From NCBI RefSeq assembly GCF_008014745.1, contig NZ_VPFD01000008.1:108855-172854 (forward strand): a stretch of 64,000 nt of DNA. The letters run 5' to 3'. Positions within the stretch are counted from its first letter, which is position 1. Every line of letters starts with the position of its first letter. A program made the position numbers and the translations under genes. Positions 55,192 through 63,572 of this stretch are shown piece by piece. The notes beneath the pieces are model-generated. The model was not told where the DNA came from and ran no database searches. It saw nothing but the letters and a program-made list of their open reading frames with translations. The stretch is from Massilia arenae. Its GTDB lineage: Bacteria > Pseudomonadota > Gammaproteobacteria > Burkholderiales > Burkholderiaceae_D.

Positions 55192-57762
55192 TCATGGTTC
55201 GAAGCCGAGCGCCTTCATCGCCTTCGTCAGCGTCTTTGCCGCCTTGGCGTAGCCTTCCCACGGCGCATTTCCCTCGTCCAGCCGCGTGTGCACATTGGCC
55301 ACCGTCCACTGCGTGCTCGATTTGAGGCCGGGCAGTTCTTCCCAGCGCAGCGGCACCGAGATCCCGAGTCCGGGCCGCACCCGCGCCGACCAGGCGGCGA
55401 CGGTGGTTGCGCCCTGCCCGTTGCGCAGGTAGTCGATGAAGATCTTGCCGACCCGGTTCTTCGGGCCGCTCTTGAAGGCGAAGCGGTCGGGCAAGGTGTC
55501 GGCCATATGCCGCACGATCGCCTGCGAGAACGCCTTCACCGTATCCCAGTCGTAGCTACCCTTGATCGGCACCACCACGTGCAGGCCCTTGCCGCCGCTG
55601 GTCTTGAGGAAGGCCGGCAAACCCAGTTCGTCGAGGAAGGCATGCATCAGCTGGGCTGCTTCCTGCATCGCCGGCCACTCGACGCCCTCGCCCGGGTCGA
55701 GGTCGAACACCATGCGGTTCGGCTTCTGGTACGTGCCCTTGAGCGCGTTTTGCGTGTGGATCTCGACCACGTTCCACTGCGCCGACGACAGGATGCCCTC
55801 TACTTTCGCTACTTCGAGCATCGGCGGATGGTCGGGATCGAGCGCCTGATCCAGCTGGCGCAGGCCCGGCATCTTGCGCACGTCCGCATGCTTCTGGAAG
55901 AACAGCTCCCCGCCCACGCCCTCGGGTGCGCGCACCAGCGACACCGGCCGGCCCTTCAGGTGCTCCATCATCAGTTCGCCGACCAGCGCGTAGTAGCGGA
56001 TCAGGTCGAGCTTGGTCGCGCCGCTCTCCTTGTCGATCACGCGGTCGCCGTTCGTGATCTTCATCGATGCCGGCAGCTTGCCGGGCGCCGCAACTGGTTC
56101 TTCATCGTCCTTTGGCGTTGCTTCGGTCATGTGCTGTGCCTTCTCACGTGTGATGCCCTTGGGCGGCTTGTCTTCGCGCAGGCCCTGGAATACCGGATGG
56201 CGCACGGCGCCGGCGCTTGTCCATTCCGAGAAGCTGACCTCGGCCACCAGCACTGGCTTCACCCAGTGGTGCTTGCGGCCGGGGACGGCGCGCGCCGGGA
56301 ACGGACTTTCGTCGGTGCGCAACTTCTCCAGGCGCTTGGCGATCGAGGCCAGCGAGGAATGGTTGAAGCCCGAGCCGACGTTGCCCGCGTAACGCAGCAC
56401 GCCCTCCTCATCATACGTCCCGAGCAGCAGCGCGCCGATGCCGGTGCGCGAACCCTTGGGATCGGTGAAGCCGCCGATCACGAACTCCTGGCGTAGCCCG
56501 CACTTGAGCTTGATCCAGTCGGGCGAGCGCCGCGACACGTAGCGCGCATCGCGGCGCTTGCCGATCACGCCTTCCAGTCCGATCTTGCAGGCGGCAATCA
56601 CGAGCTCGTCGGGCTTGTCGCCGAACTCGGCTGAGAAGCGCACCTTGTCCGATTTCTTTTTCGCAAGCAGTTTTTCGAGCAAGCCGCGCCGGTCGACCAG
56701 CGGCAGTTCTCGCAAGTCGTGGCCGTCGAAGTACGGCACGTCGAACAGGAAGAACTCGATTTGCTCGGCATGCTTGCCGTCGAAGGCCAGCTGCAGCTTG
56801 CCGAAATCGGGCTTGCCGCTCTCGTCATGGACCACGATTTCGCCGTCATACCAGCCGTCGGGGAGCTTCATGCGTTCCAGCTCGGCCTTGAGCGGCAACA
56901 GCTTGTCGGTCCAGTCGTTGGCATTGCGCGTGATCAGGCGTACTGCGCCGTCCTCGATGCGCGCCAGCATGCGGTAGCCGTCGAATTTGACCTCGAATAC
57001 CCAGTTCTCGGGATCGGGCGGCGGTGCGTCCACCAGCGTGGCCAGTTCGGGCGAGAATTTCTCGGGCAAGGCGACCAGATCGGCTACCGGCGCCGCCGTG
57101 GGCTTGGCGGCCGCTTTTTTCTTCGCAGCCGTCTTCTTTTTCGGCGCCGACGCATCTTTTTCTTCCTCTTCCTCGCGCAGCGCGTCGACCTTGCGCTGCG
57201 CCCGCTCCGGCATCGGCAGACTCTTGACGCTGTCCGGCATCTCGTCGACCAGCGAGAACTCCTCGGACGAGCGCGCATACTCGTCCTTCTCCTTGATCAG
57301 GAGCCATGGTTCCTGCTTCTCGTTGCCGCGGCCCTTCATGCGCACCAGGGTCCAGCGGCCACGCATCTTGTGGCCATGCATCTCGAACTTGATGCTGCCC
57401 TTGGCGAAACCCTTGTGCGGATCTTCCAGCGGTTCCCAGGTGCCCTTGTCCCAGATGATGACTTTCCCGGCGCCATATTGCTTGGCCGGAATCGTTCCTT
57501 CGAAATCGGAGTACGAGATCGGGTGGTCCTCGACGTGCACCGCCATGCGCTTGTCGTGGGTGTCGTAGCTGGGGCCTTTCGGCACCGCCCAGCTCTTCAT
57601 GGTGCCATCCAGTTCGAGCCGGAAATCGTAATGCAGGCGGCTGGCCCAATGCTTCTGGATGACGAAGGTCAATTCATCGACGCCGGGCGTGCCGCCCTCG
57701 GCGGGCTCGGACGTGATCGTGAAATTGCGCTTGGCTTTATAGACTTTGAGTGCGTCTGGCAT
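55192..57762 (-). CDS. ligD: Multidomain DNA ligase D
   Basis: The 856-residue protein has three domains in the order 3'-phosphoesterase (about 1-180, with HWASRLHYDFRLELDG and PKGPSYD), ATP-dependent ligase (about 235-530, adenylated Lys at K259 in FEVKFDGYR) and polymerase/primase (about 560-856, with FDLDPGEG Asp pair and LKTSGGKGLHVVVP). This PE-LIG-POL order is the Pseudomonas-type arrangement. A Lys/Ala-rich linker with acidic EEEEEK (about 195-225) separates the first two. With Ku it carries out non-homologous end joining, trimming, filling and sealing break ends. The catalase gene lies 47 bases away and converges. Confidence 0.93.
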   Translation of the reverse strand: MPDALKVYKAKRNFTITSEPAEGGTPGVDELTFVIQKHWASRLHYDFRLELDGTMKSWAVPKGPSYDTHDKRMAVHVEDHPISYSDFEGTIPAKQYGAGKVIIWDKGTWEPLEDPHKGFAKGSIKFEMHGHKMRGRWTLVRMKGRGNEKQEPWLLIKEKDEYARSSEEFSLVDEMPDSVKSLPMPERAQRKVDALREEEEEKDASAPKKKTAAKKKAAAKPTAAPVADLVALPEKFSPELATLVDAPPPDPENWVFEVKFDGYRMLARIEDGAVRLITRNANDWTDKLLPLKAELERMKLPDGWYDGEIVVHDESGKPDFGKLQLAFDGKHAEQIEFFLFDVPYFDGHDLRELPLVDRRGLLEKLLAKKKSDKVRFSAEFGDKPDELVIAACKIGLEGVIGKRRDARYVSRRSPDWIKLKCGLRQEFVIGGFTDPKGSRTGIGALLLGTYDEEGVLRYAGNVGSGFNHSSLASIAKRLEKLRTDESPFPARAVPGRKHHWVKPVLVAEVSFSEWTSAGAVRHPVFQGLREDKPPKGITREKAQHMTEATPKDDEEPVAAPGKLPASMKITNGDRVIDKESGATKLDLIRYYALVGELMMEHLKGRPVSLVRAPEGVGGELFFQKHADVRKMPGLRQLDQALDPDHPPMLEVAKVEGILSSAQWNVVEIHTQNALKGTYQKPNRMVFDLDPGEGVEWPAMQEAAQLMHAFLDELGLPAFLKTSGGKGLHVVVPIKGSYDWDTVKAFSQAIVRHMADTLPDRFAFKSGPKNRVGKIFIDYLRNGQGATTVAAWSARVRPGLGISVPLRWEELPGLKSSTQWTVANVHTRLDEGNAPWEGYAKAAKTLTKAMKALGFEP

Positions 57763-57989
57763 CGCGGTGCTCCTGGGACCAATTGATTACAGCCTATTCC
57801 CGGCCCGCGCCACGGACTGTACGGCAGCGAACGCTGACCGTGGTCGAAAGAACAAATGTAAGCGGATGTAATTTTCGTCAACTGGACCGTAACGGGGCCC
57901 GTTATCTGCTCAGTAACACGGGGAAAACAACTCCACGGAGCCCCACACGAGAGCAACCGAGTTTCAAACCACTTTAAAGGAATGACACC

Positions 57990-58283
57990 ATGAGCAAAAT
58001 CGCCGCTACCCTGATCGCTGGTCTGTTCGCTACTTCCGTGTTCGCCCAGACGCCTGCCGCCACCACCCCTACCCATGCCGAAGCGCAGGCCCACAAAGAT
58101 GCAGCCAAGGCCGACGCCAAGCATGCGAAAGAAGTCGCCAAGGCCGACGAGAAGGTAGAGAAAGCCAACGCCGAAGCAAAGGCCGACGTGGCCAAGGCGG
58201 AAGCGAAAGCATCCGAGAAGAAAGCTGAAGCCAAGGCCGACCAGGTCGAAGCGAAGGCCGACGGCGTCGCCCGCTCGCAGTAA
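57990..58283 (+). CDS. Exported Ala/Lys-rich coiled-coil protein
   Basis: The 97-residue product has a signal peptide (cleaved after VFA, about residue 19) and then a nearly uninterrupted run of Ala, Lys, Glu and Asp with KADAKHAKEVAKADEKVEKA-like heptads, so it probably forms a long helix or coil. AAAGGAATGACACC precedes the ATG. It lies 227 bases upstream-side from ligD on the other strand. A terminator hairpin follows at 58361. The role is unknown; a periplasmic spacer, phasin-like protein or histone H1-like protein are possibilities. Its tail has VEAKADGVARSQ, which is not membrane-bound. Confidence 0.65.
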   Translation: MSKIAATLIAGLFATSVFAQTPAATTPTHAEAQAHKDAAKADAKHAKEVAKADEKVEKANAEAKADVAKAEAKASEKKAEAKADQVEAKADGVARSQ

Positions 58284-58360
58284 TCCCCACGGCTCAAGGC
58301 CCTCACCAGAAGCCGGCTCGAGCCCCACCATATCGCGGCGTCCCCAACGCCGCTCCCATG

Positions 58361-58386
58361 CAAAAGACAGGCCTTCCTGTCTTTTG
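58361..58386 (+). terminator. Bidirectional-type terminator hairpin
   Basis: CAAAAGACAGG and CCTGTCTTTTG form a perfect 11-base stem with a CCTT loop. The A and T runs are at the stem base, so it could stop transcription in both directions. It lies after the Ala/Lys-rich gene and before the dehydrogenase. Confidence 0.65.
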
Positions 58387-58433
58387 CCTTGTCTGCTCTA
58401 CAATAAGCTTTTGCCCGCTGTGTAAAGGACATC

Positions 58434-59375
58434 ATGGACCGTATCGTCTTCCTCGATCGAGACAGCCTGCAAGCCAATGTGCGCGTGCCGGGCTTTGCGC
58501 ATACCTGGCAGGATCACGCGGGCACCAGCCCGGACGAGGTCGTGGAACGCCTGGCCGGCGCCACTGTCGCCATCACCAACAAGGTGCCGCTGCGCGCGGA
58601 TGCGATCGCGCGACTGCCCGACCTCAAACTGGTTGCGGTCGCGGCCACCGGCCTTGATAACGTCGACCTGGCCGCCTGCCGCGAACGGGGCATCGTGGTC
58701 TCGAACATCCGCGACTACTCGCTGGTCTCGGTGCCGGAACACTGCTTCACCCTGATGCTGGCGCTGCGCCGCAACCTGCGCGCCTATGCCCTCGACGTCG
58801 AGGCCGGCAAATGGGAAACGTCCAGCCGCTTCTGCCTGCTCGACCACCCGATCGGCGACCTGGCCGGCAGCCGGCTGGGCATTGTCGGCTACGGCGCGCT
58901 CGGCAAGCGGGTCGCCGGCATCGCGCGCGCCTTCGGCATGCGGGTGGCCGCCACCTCGCGCTCGCCGATCCAGGATCCGGACGTCACCGAACTGGCGCTG
59001 GACGAACTGCTGTCGACCTCGGACATCGTCAGCCTGCACCTGCCGCTCACCGAACAGACCCGCGACCTGATCGGCCGGCGCGAGCTGGGCCTGATGAAGC
59101 CGGGCGCGCTCCTGATCAACACCGCGCGCGGTGGCCTGGTGGACGAGGCGGCGCTGGCCGAGGTGCTGATGGAAGGCCGCATCGGCGCCGGCTTCGACGT
59201 CCTCTCCAAGGAACCGCCATCGTCCGGCAATCCCCTGCTCGGCCTGCGCCTGCCGAACTTCATCCTGACCCCGCACGTGGCCTGGGCCAGTGCCGGTGCG
59301 ATGCAGACGCTGGCCGACATGCTGGTTGATAATATCGAGGCCTGGCGGGCGGGTGCTCCACGCAACGCGGTCTGA
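58434..59375 (+). CDS. D-2-hydroxyacid dehydrogenase
   Basis: The 313-residue protein has the family fold with a Rossmann NAD(P) site, LGIVGYGALGKRVAGIARAFG, and the catalytic set: Arg in NTARGGLVDEAAL, Glu in FDVLSKEPP and His in LTPHVAWAS. It is closest in form to hydroxypyruvate/glycerate dehydrogenases, so it may reduce hydroxypyruvate or glyoxylate to the D-hydroxy acid. Serine and glyoxylate genes are not adjacent. The sensor kinase gene converges with it ten bases downstream. Confidence 0.86.
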   Translation: MDRIVFLDRDSLQANVRVPGFAHTWQDHAGTSPDEVVERLAGATVAITNKVPLRADAIARLPDLKLVAVAATGLDNVDLAACRERGIVVSNIRDYSLVSVPEHCFTLMLALRRNLRAYALDVEAGKWETSSRFCLLDHPIGDLAGSRLGIVGYGALGKRVAGIARAFGMRVAATSRSPIQDPDVTELALDELLSTSDIVSLHLPLTEQTRDLIGRRELGLMKPGALLINTARGGLVDEAALAEVLMEGRIGAGFDVLSKEPPSSGNPLLGLRLPNFILTPHVAWASAGAMQTLADMLVDNIEAWRAGAPRNAV

Positions 59376-59384
59376 ACAACGCCT

Positions 59385-62300
59385 TCAGTCCGGCGCCCGC
59401 AGCGGCAGGTCGAGCACGAACAGCGTCCCGGCGCCCGGCGTGCTCTCGACCCGGATCGTCCCGCCAAGGAGACTCGTGACGATGTTGTAGACGATGTTCA
59501 GGCCCAGGCCGGTGCCGCCCTGCCCCATGCGGGTGGTGAAGAAGGGATCGAAGATGCGGCCGAGATGGGCCGCCTCGATGCCGCGGCCATCGTCGCGGAA
59601 GGTGATGGTCACCCGGCCGTCGTGCAGCACGGCGCCGATCGTCATGCTGCCGCCCGGCCCCTCGAAGGCGTGCAGCATGGCGTTGTTGACGAAGTTGATC
59701 AGGACCTGGCCCAGCGGGCCGGGGAATCCATCCATCACGATCCCGGCCGGCACGTCGAGCAGCAGGCGGTGTTCGGCAAGGCGCACCGTATTCATCAGCG
59801 TCGCCACGATTTCGTGGCACGCCTGGGCCAGGTCGAAGCGGCGGCGCTGGGCGCTGGCCTGGTCGACCGAGACCTGGCGGAAGCTGCTCACCAGTTCGGC
59901 CGCATTGTGCAGGCTGCGCACGATCAGCTCCGACGCCTCTTTCGAGGCCGCCATATAGTCTTCCAGGTCGGAGCGCTTGAGCGTGGCGTGCGCGAAGCGC
60001 GCCGCCACTGCGCTGGTGCGCTCCTGCAGCGTGCTGGCCATCAAGAGGCTGTTGCCGATCGGGGTGTTGAGCTCGTGCGCCACGCCCGCCACCAGCGAAC
60101 CGAGCGAAGCCAGTTTCTCTTGCGCGGCCAGCTGGGCCTGGGTTTCCTTCAGGCGCAGATAGGCTTCGGCATTGTCCATCGCCACGCCGACGTAGGCGGC
60201 CAGGGTGCCCAGCATGTCGAGGTGGACCTGGCCGTAGGCGCCGGGCTGGCGGCTCTGGACCGTCACCGCGCCCAGCACCCGATCGCCCACCGTCACCGGC
60301 ACGCACAGCAGCGAGCGCGGCGCCAGCGCCGCCGTGCCCGACACCGCCACCGCGTCGACCGCATCGACGGGGTGCGCCAGCACGGCCGGCAGTTCCGCCT
60401 CGACGTCGATCAGCAGGAATTCGCGGCCCTCGGCCACGCAGCACGACAGCAGGTGGCGCGCCGGATCGAAGTGCAGTTCGCGCGGCGCCATGCGCCGTCC
60501 CACCATCATCGCGTACGGCAGCTCGAGCATTCCCCGCTCCGCGCGCCATAGCGCGACCGCGAACACCGGCGCGTCCATCAGCGCCACCACGTGCTGATAG
60601 AGCGTGTTCATGATGGCCTCGTTGTCGAGGTTCGCGGTCAGCACGCGGCCCATGTCGGACAGCAGCGCGATATTGCGGTGCGCGCGCTCGACCGATTCCT
60701 TCTGGCGCTCGACTTCGCGCTTGTCGCGTTCGGCCGCCTCCTTCTGCAGCAGCAGTTCGGCGGTGCGGGCATGGACCTCGCGCGCCAGCAGCCCTTTCTG
60801 CTCGACCAGCGCGCGCACCCGCAGCCGGTAGGCCAGGTACGATAGCGCCAGCACCGCGGCCGCCGCCAGCGTGCGGAACCACCAGGTCTTCCAGTATGGC
60901 GGCGTGATCGTGATCGCCAGCGTGGCGGCGTCCGGACTCCACAAGCCATCCTTGTTGCTGGCCCGGACCCGGAATACGTAGCGCCCCGGATCGAGGTTGG
61001 TATAGGTTGCGAAGCGCCGGCTGGCATTGGTGTCGACCCAGCCCTGGTCGAAGCCCGCCAACTGGTAAGCGTAGCGGTTGCCCTGCGGGTCGGCGTAGTG
61101 CAGGGCCGCGAATTCGAGGGTGAACACGGTGTCTCGGTGCGACAGCGTGATCTCGCGCCGGATCGGCAGGTCGGGGATGGACCGGGTTTTGTTCAATACC
61201 AGCAGGTCGGTGATCGCGACCGCCGGCGGAAACGGGTTATCTCTCACTTCGGCGGGCTGGAACGAGGTCATCCCGTCGATGCCGCCGAAATGCATCTGCC
61301 CGTTGGCGCCGCGCCAGGCCGAGCCGACGAAATAGGAACCATCGATCAGGCCGTCCTTGGCCGAGTAGCTCTTGGTCTGGCCATTGACCGGATCGACCCG
61401 CGTGATCCCGGCCGTGGAGCTGACCCACAGGATGCCGTCGTCGTCCTCGAGGATGGCGCCGACCGAGGGCGCCTCGCCGGCATCGGCGAAGGGATAGAAG
61501 CGGAACCAGGTGCGCTCGCCGTCGCGCATCATGCGGTGCAGCCCGCCGGCGGTGCCGACCCACAGCTCGCCCGAGCGCGACTCGTGCAGGTAGTTGACGC
61601 GGCTGTGGCGCAAGGTGTCCGGATCGGACGGGTCGTTGCGAAAGCGGGTGAAGGTATTGGTGGCGCGATCGAACCGCTCCAGGCCCGACTCGGTGCCGAT
61701 CCACAGGATGCCGTGCCGGTCTTCCAGCAGCGCGCGGCCATAGTTGTCGCCCAGGCTGGTGGGGTCGAGCGGATCGTTGCGCCAGTTGCGCGTGGTCTCG
61801 GCCCCGGGCGCCAGCGCCGACAGGCCGTCGCGCGTCGTCACCCATAAAGTGCCGTCACGGCCGGCGCGGATCGCCTGCACATGGCTGGCGTTCGGTCCGG
61901 GGGCCAGCGCCACCCGGCCCATGCGTCCGTCCGGGGCGCGCCACAGCAGGCCGGTCGGAGTGCCGATCCACAACCGGCCGCGGGCGCTGGCGAGCGCGGT
62001 CACCCTGTCGCCCAGCAGCGCGCCACGCACGCGGCGTGCCTGGCGGGTGGCGGGGTCGAGCAGCATCAGGCCATCGCTGACGGTGCCGACCCACAGGCGG
62101 CCGGAGGAGTCGCCGGCGATGGCGCGCACCCGCGCGCGGCCGATGCCCTCGGTGTCGCCATAGCGCGCGAAGCCGCCGCTGGCCAGGTCGGTGCGGTTGA
62201 TGCCGCCAAAATACGTGCCGACCCATAGTGTGCCGGTGCGGTCGACCAGCACCGCCGGCACCTGGTTGTCCGACAGGCTGTGCGGGTCCTGGGCCGCGTT

Positions 62301-63254
62301 GCGGTAGCTGATGAAGCGGCCGCTGGAGGGGTCGAGCCATTTGAGGCCGTCGGTCTCGGTGCCGACCCACAGCTGGGCCCCGCTGTCGTGGTAGAGCGTC
62401 CGGATGTGCACGTCGCCCAGTCCCTCGGCCGCGCCCATGCGCCGGCGTTGCGGCGCGGCCTCGTCCAGGCGCCACGCTTCGAGCCCGGATGCGCTGCCGA
62501 TCCACAGCGTATCGCGCGGCCCCATCGACAGCGCCAGCACCGTATTGCCCTTGACGTTGGACGGGGGCGCGAGCGCGAAATGTGCAAAGCGGCCGCCGCC
62601 CGGGTCCATCCGGTCCAGGCCGGCCGCCGTGCCCACCCACAGGGCGCCAGCATTGTCGAAGGCGAGCGCATTGACGCGATCGTCGCGCAGGCTGGCGCGG
62701 TTCTCCTGGTCGTGCACATAGCTTCGATGCCGGCCGGTGGCCGGGTCGAAGCGCACCACGCCGTCGGTGGTCGCCAGCCACAGCGCGCCATCCGGCCCCG
62801 GCACGATGGCCACCACCGAACGCAGCACGCTGCGCCCTTCATCGGTCAGCGCATGGCGCTGGAAGCGGCCGGTGGCGGGGTCGTGGCGCGCGAGCCCGCC
62901 CTTGGTGCCGAACCACAGATTGCCCTGGGCGTCCTCGTAGGAGGCGGACACATAGTTGTCGGGGATGCTGCCCGGATCGTTGGTGTCGTTGCGGTACACG
63001 GTCATCCGGTAGCCGTCGAAACGGTGCAGCCCGGCCTGGGTGCCGAACCATATGAAGCCCTGGCGGTCCTGCAAGATATTGATCACCGAATGCTGGGACA
63101 GGCCGTCGTCGACCGACAGCCGCTCGAAGCGCAGGCTGCGCTGGGCGGCGCCCGCGTCCGTGGGCAGGCCCGCGGCGAGCATGCTTACGATGCCCAGCAA
63201 TAGCAGGAGGAGCCAGCGCCACGACGTGGCGCGGACAGTGGCGAAATCCGGCAT
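59385..63254 (-). CDS. Two-component sensor kinase with beta-propeller sensor
   Basis: The start at 63254 (MPDFATVRATSW) is preferred since a signal peptide follows directly; an ATG ten codons earlier is also possible. The 1289-residue protein has an exported N-terminal region of about 14 blades of two-component regulator propeller repeats (about 40-690, GLWVGT/GxLWVGT and ILEDDDGILWVSS type), a Y_Y_Y domain (about 700-770, ending before the membrane helix), one membrane helix (about 788-806), a GAF domain (about 880-1015) and a histidine kinase core. H1060 is in AHELNTPIG; the N, G1, F and G2 boxes (FVNNAMLHAF, DDGRGI, FDPFFTTRMGQGGTGLGL) are intact. There is no receiver domain and no adjacent response regulator. 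Comparable proteins sense polysaccharides in Bacteroidetes. Confidence 0.85.
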   Translation of the reverse strand: MPDFATVRATSWRWLLLLLLGIVSMLAAGLPTDAGAAQRSLRFERLSVDDGLSQHSVINILQDRQGFIWFGTQAGLHRFDGYRMTVYRNDTNDPGSIPDNYVSASYEDAQGNLWFGTKGGLARHDPATGRFQRHALTDEGRSVLRSVVAIVPGPDGALWLATTDGVVRFDPATGRHRSYVHDQENRASLRDDRVNALAFDNAGALWVGTAAGLDRMDPGGGRFAHFALAPPSNVKGNTVLALSMGPRDTLWIGSASGLEAWRLDEAAPQRRRMGAAEGLGDVHIRTLYHDSGAQLWVGTETDGLKWLDPSSGRFISYRNAAQDPHSLSDNQVPAVLVDRTGTLWVGTYFGGINRTDLASGGFARYGDTEGIGRARVRAIAGDSSGRLWVGTVSDGLMLLDPATRQARRVRGALLGDRVTALASARGRLWIGTPTGLLWRAPDGRMGRVALAPGPNASHVQAIRAGRDGTLWVTTRDGLSALAPGAETTRNWRNDPLDPTSLGDNYGRALLEDRHGILWIGTESGLERFDRATNTFTRFRNDPSDPDTLRHSRVNYLHESRSGELWVGTAGGLHRMMRDGERTWFRFYPFADAGEAPSVGAILEDDDGILWVSSTAGITRVDPVNGQTKSYSAKDGLIDGSYFVGSAWRGANGQMHFGGIDGMTSFQPAEVRDNPFPPAVAITDLLVLNKTRSIPDLPIRREITLSHRDTVFTLEFAALHYADPQGNRYAYQLAGFDQGWVDTNASRRFATYTNLDPGRYVFRVRASNKDGLWSPDAATLAITITPPYWKTWWFRTLAAAAVLALSYLAYRLRVRALVEQKGLLAREVHARTAELLLQKEAAERDKREVERQKESVERAHRNIALLSDMGRVLTANLDNEAIMNTLYQHVVALMDAPVFAVALWRAERGMLELPYAMMVGRRMAPRELHFDPARHLLSCCVAEGREFLLIDVEAELPAVLAHPVDAVDAVAVSGTAALAPRSLLCVPVTVGDRVLGAVTVQSRQPGAYGQVHLDMLGTLAAYVGVAMDNAEAYLRLKETQAQLAAQEKLASLGSLVAGVAHELNTPIGNSLLMASTLQERTSAVAARFAHATLKRSDLEDYMAASKEASELIVRSLHNAAELVSSFRQVSVDQASAQRRRFDLAQACHEIVATLMNTVRLAEHRLLLDVPAGIVMDGFPGPLGQVLINFVNNAMLHAFEGPGGSMTIGAVLHDGRVTITFRDDGRGIEAAHLGRIFDPFFTTRMGQGGTGLGLNIVYNIVTSLLGGTIRVESTPGAGTLFVLDLPLRAPD

Positions 63255-63346
63255 GGCAATCCAATTAATGATCCTGCCATCCAATCTACCAGAGGAGTTT
63301 GCTTAGGTGAAATATTTTGAGTCTTCCAGAAACGATAGCCCCCTGC

Positions 63347-63352
63347 TATAAT
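63347..63352 (+). promoter_or_regulatory. -10 element of the tRNA-Arg promoter
   Basis: A perfect TATAAT lies 12 bases before the mature tRNA 5' end, in CTATAATGCG, the same context as the psd promoter. The -35 hexamer is weak by eye (TTCCAG at 63324-63329). Confidence 0.55.
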
Positions 63353-63363
63353 GCGTGCTTCGG

Positions 63364-63440
63364 GCGGCTGTAGCTCAGCTGGATAGAGTACTTGGCTACG
63401 AACCAAGGGGTCGTGGGTTCGATTCCTGCCAGCCGCACCA
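63364..63440 (+). tRNA. tRNA-Arg(ACG)
   Basis: The 77-base cloverleaf has a seven-base acceptor stem GCGGCTG/CAGCCGC, TAGCTCAGCTGG in the D arm, anticodon ACG at 63398-63400 within CTACGAA, GTTCGATTC in the T arm, discriminator A and an encoded CCA. It strongly resembles E. coli tRNA-Arg(ACG), which reads CGU, CGC and CGA after A-to-I editing. A terminator follows ten bases later. Confidence 0.96.
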
Positions 63441-63449
63441 GAAAATACG

Positions 63450-63479
63450 AAGGGCCAGATCGCGAGATCTGGCCCTTTT
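63450..63479 (+). terminator. Rho-independent terminator of tRNA-Arg
   Basis: A perfect 12-base stem AAGGGCCAGATC/GATCTGGCCCTT with a GCGA tetraloop and TTTT at 63476-63479, ten bases after the tRNA CCA. Confidence 0.9.
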
Positions 63480-63572
63480 CCTTTGGCGCTGTCATCGTTA
63501 GATATGGATGAGCATTGAACTGCTGAGCTGATCCGCGGTCCAATCCCGGTCGCCATCGATCAGGAGCGCACG

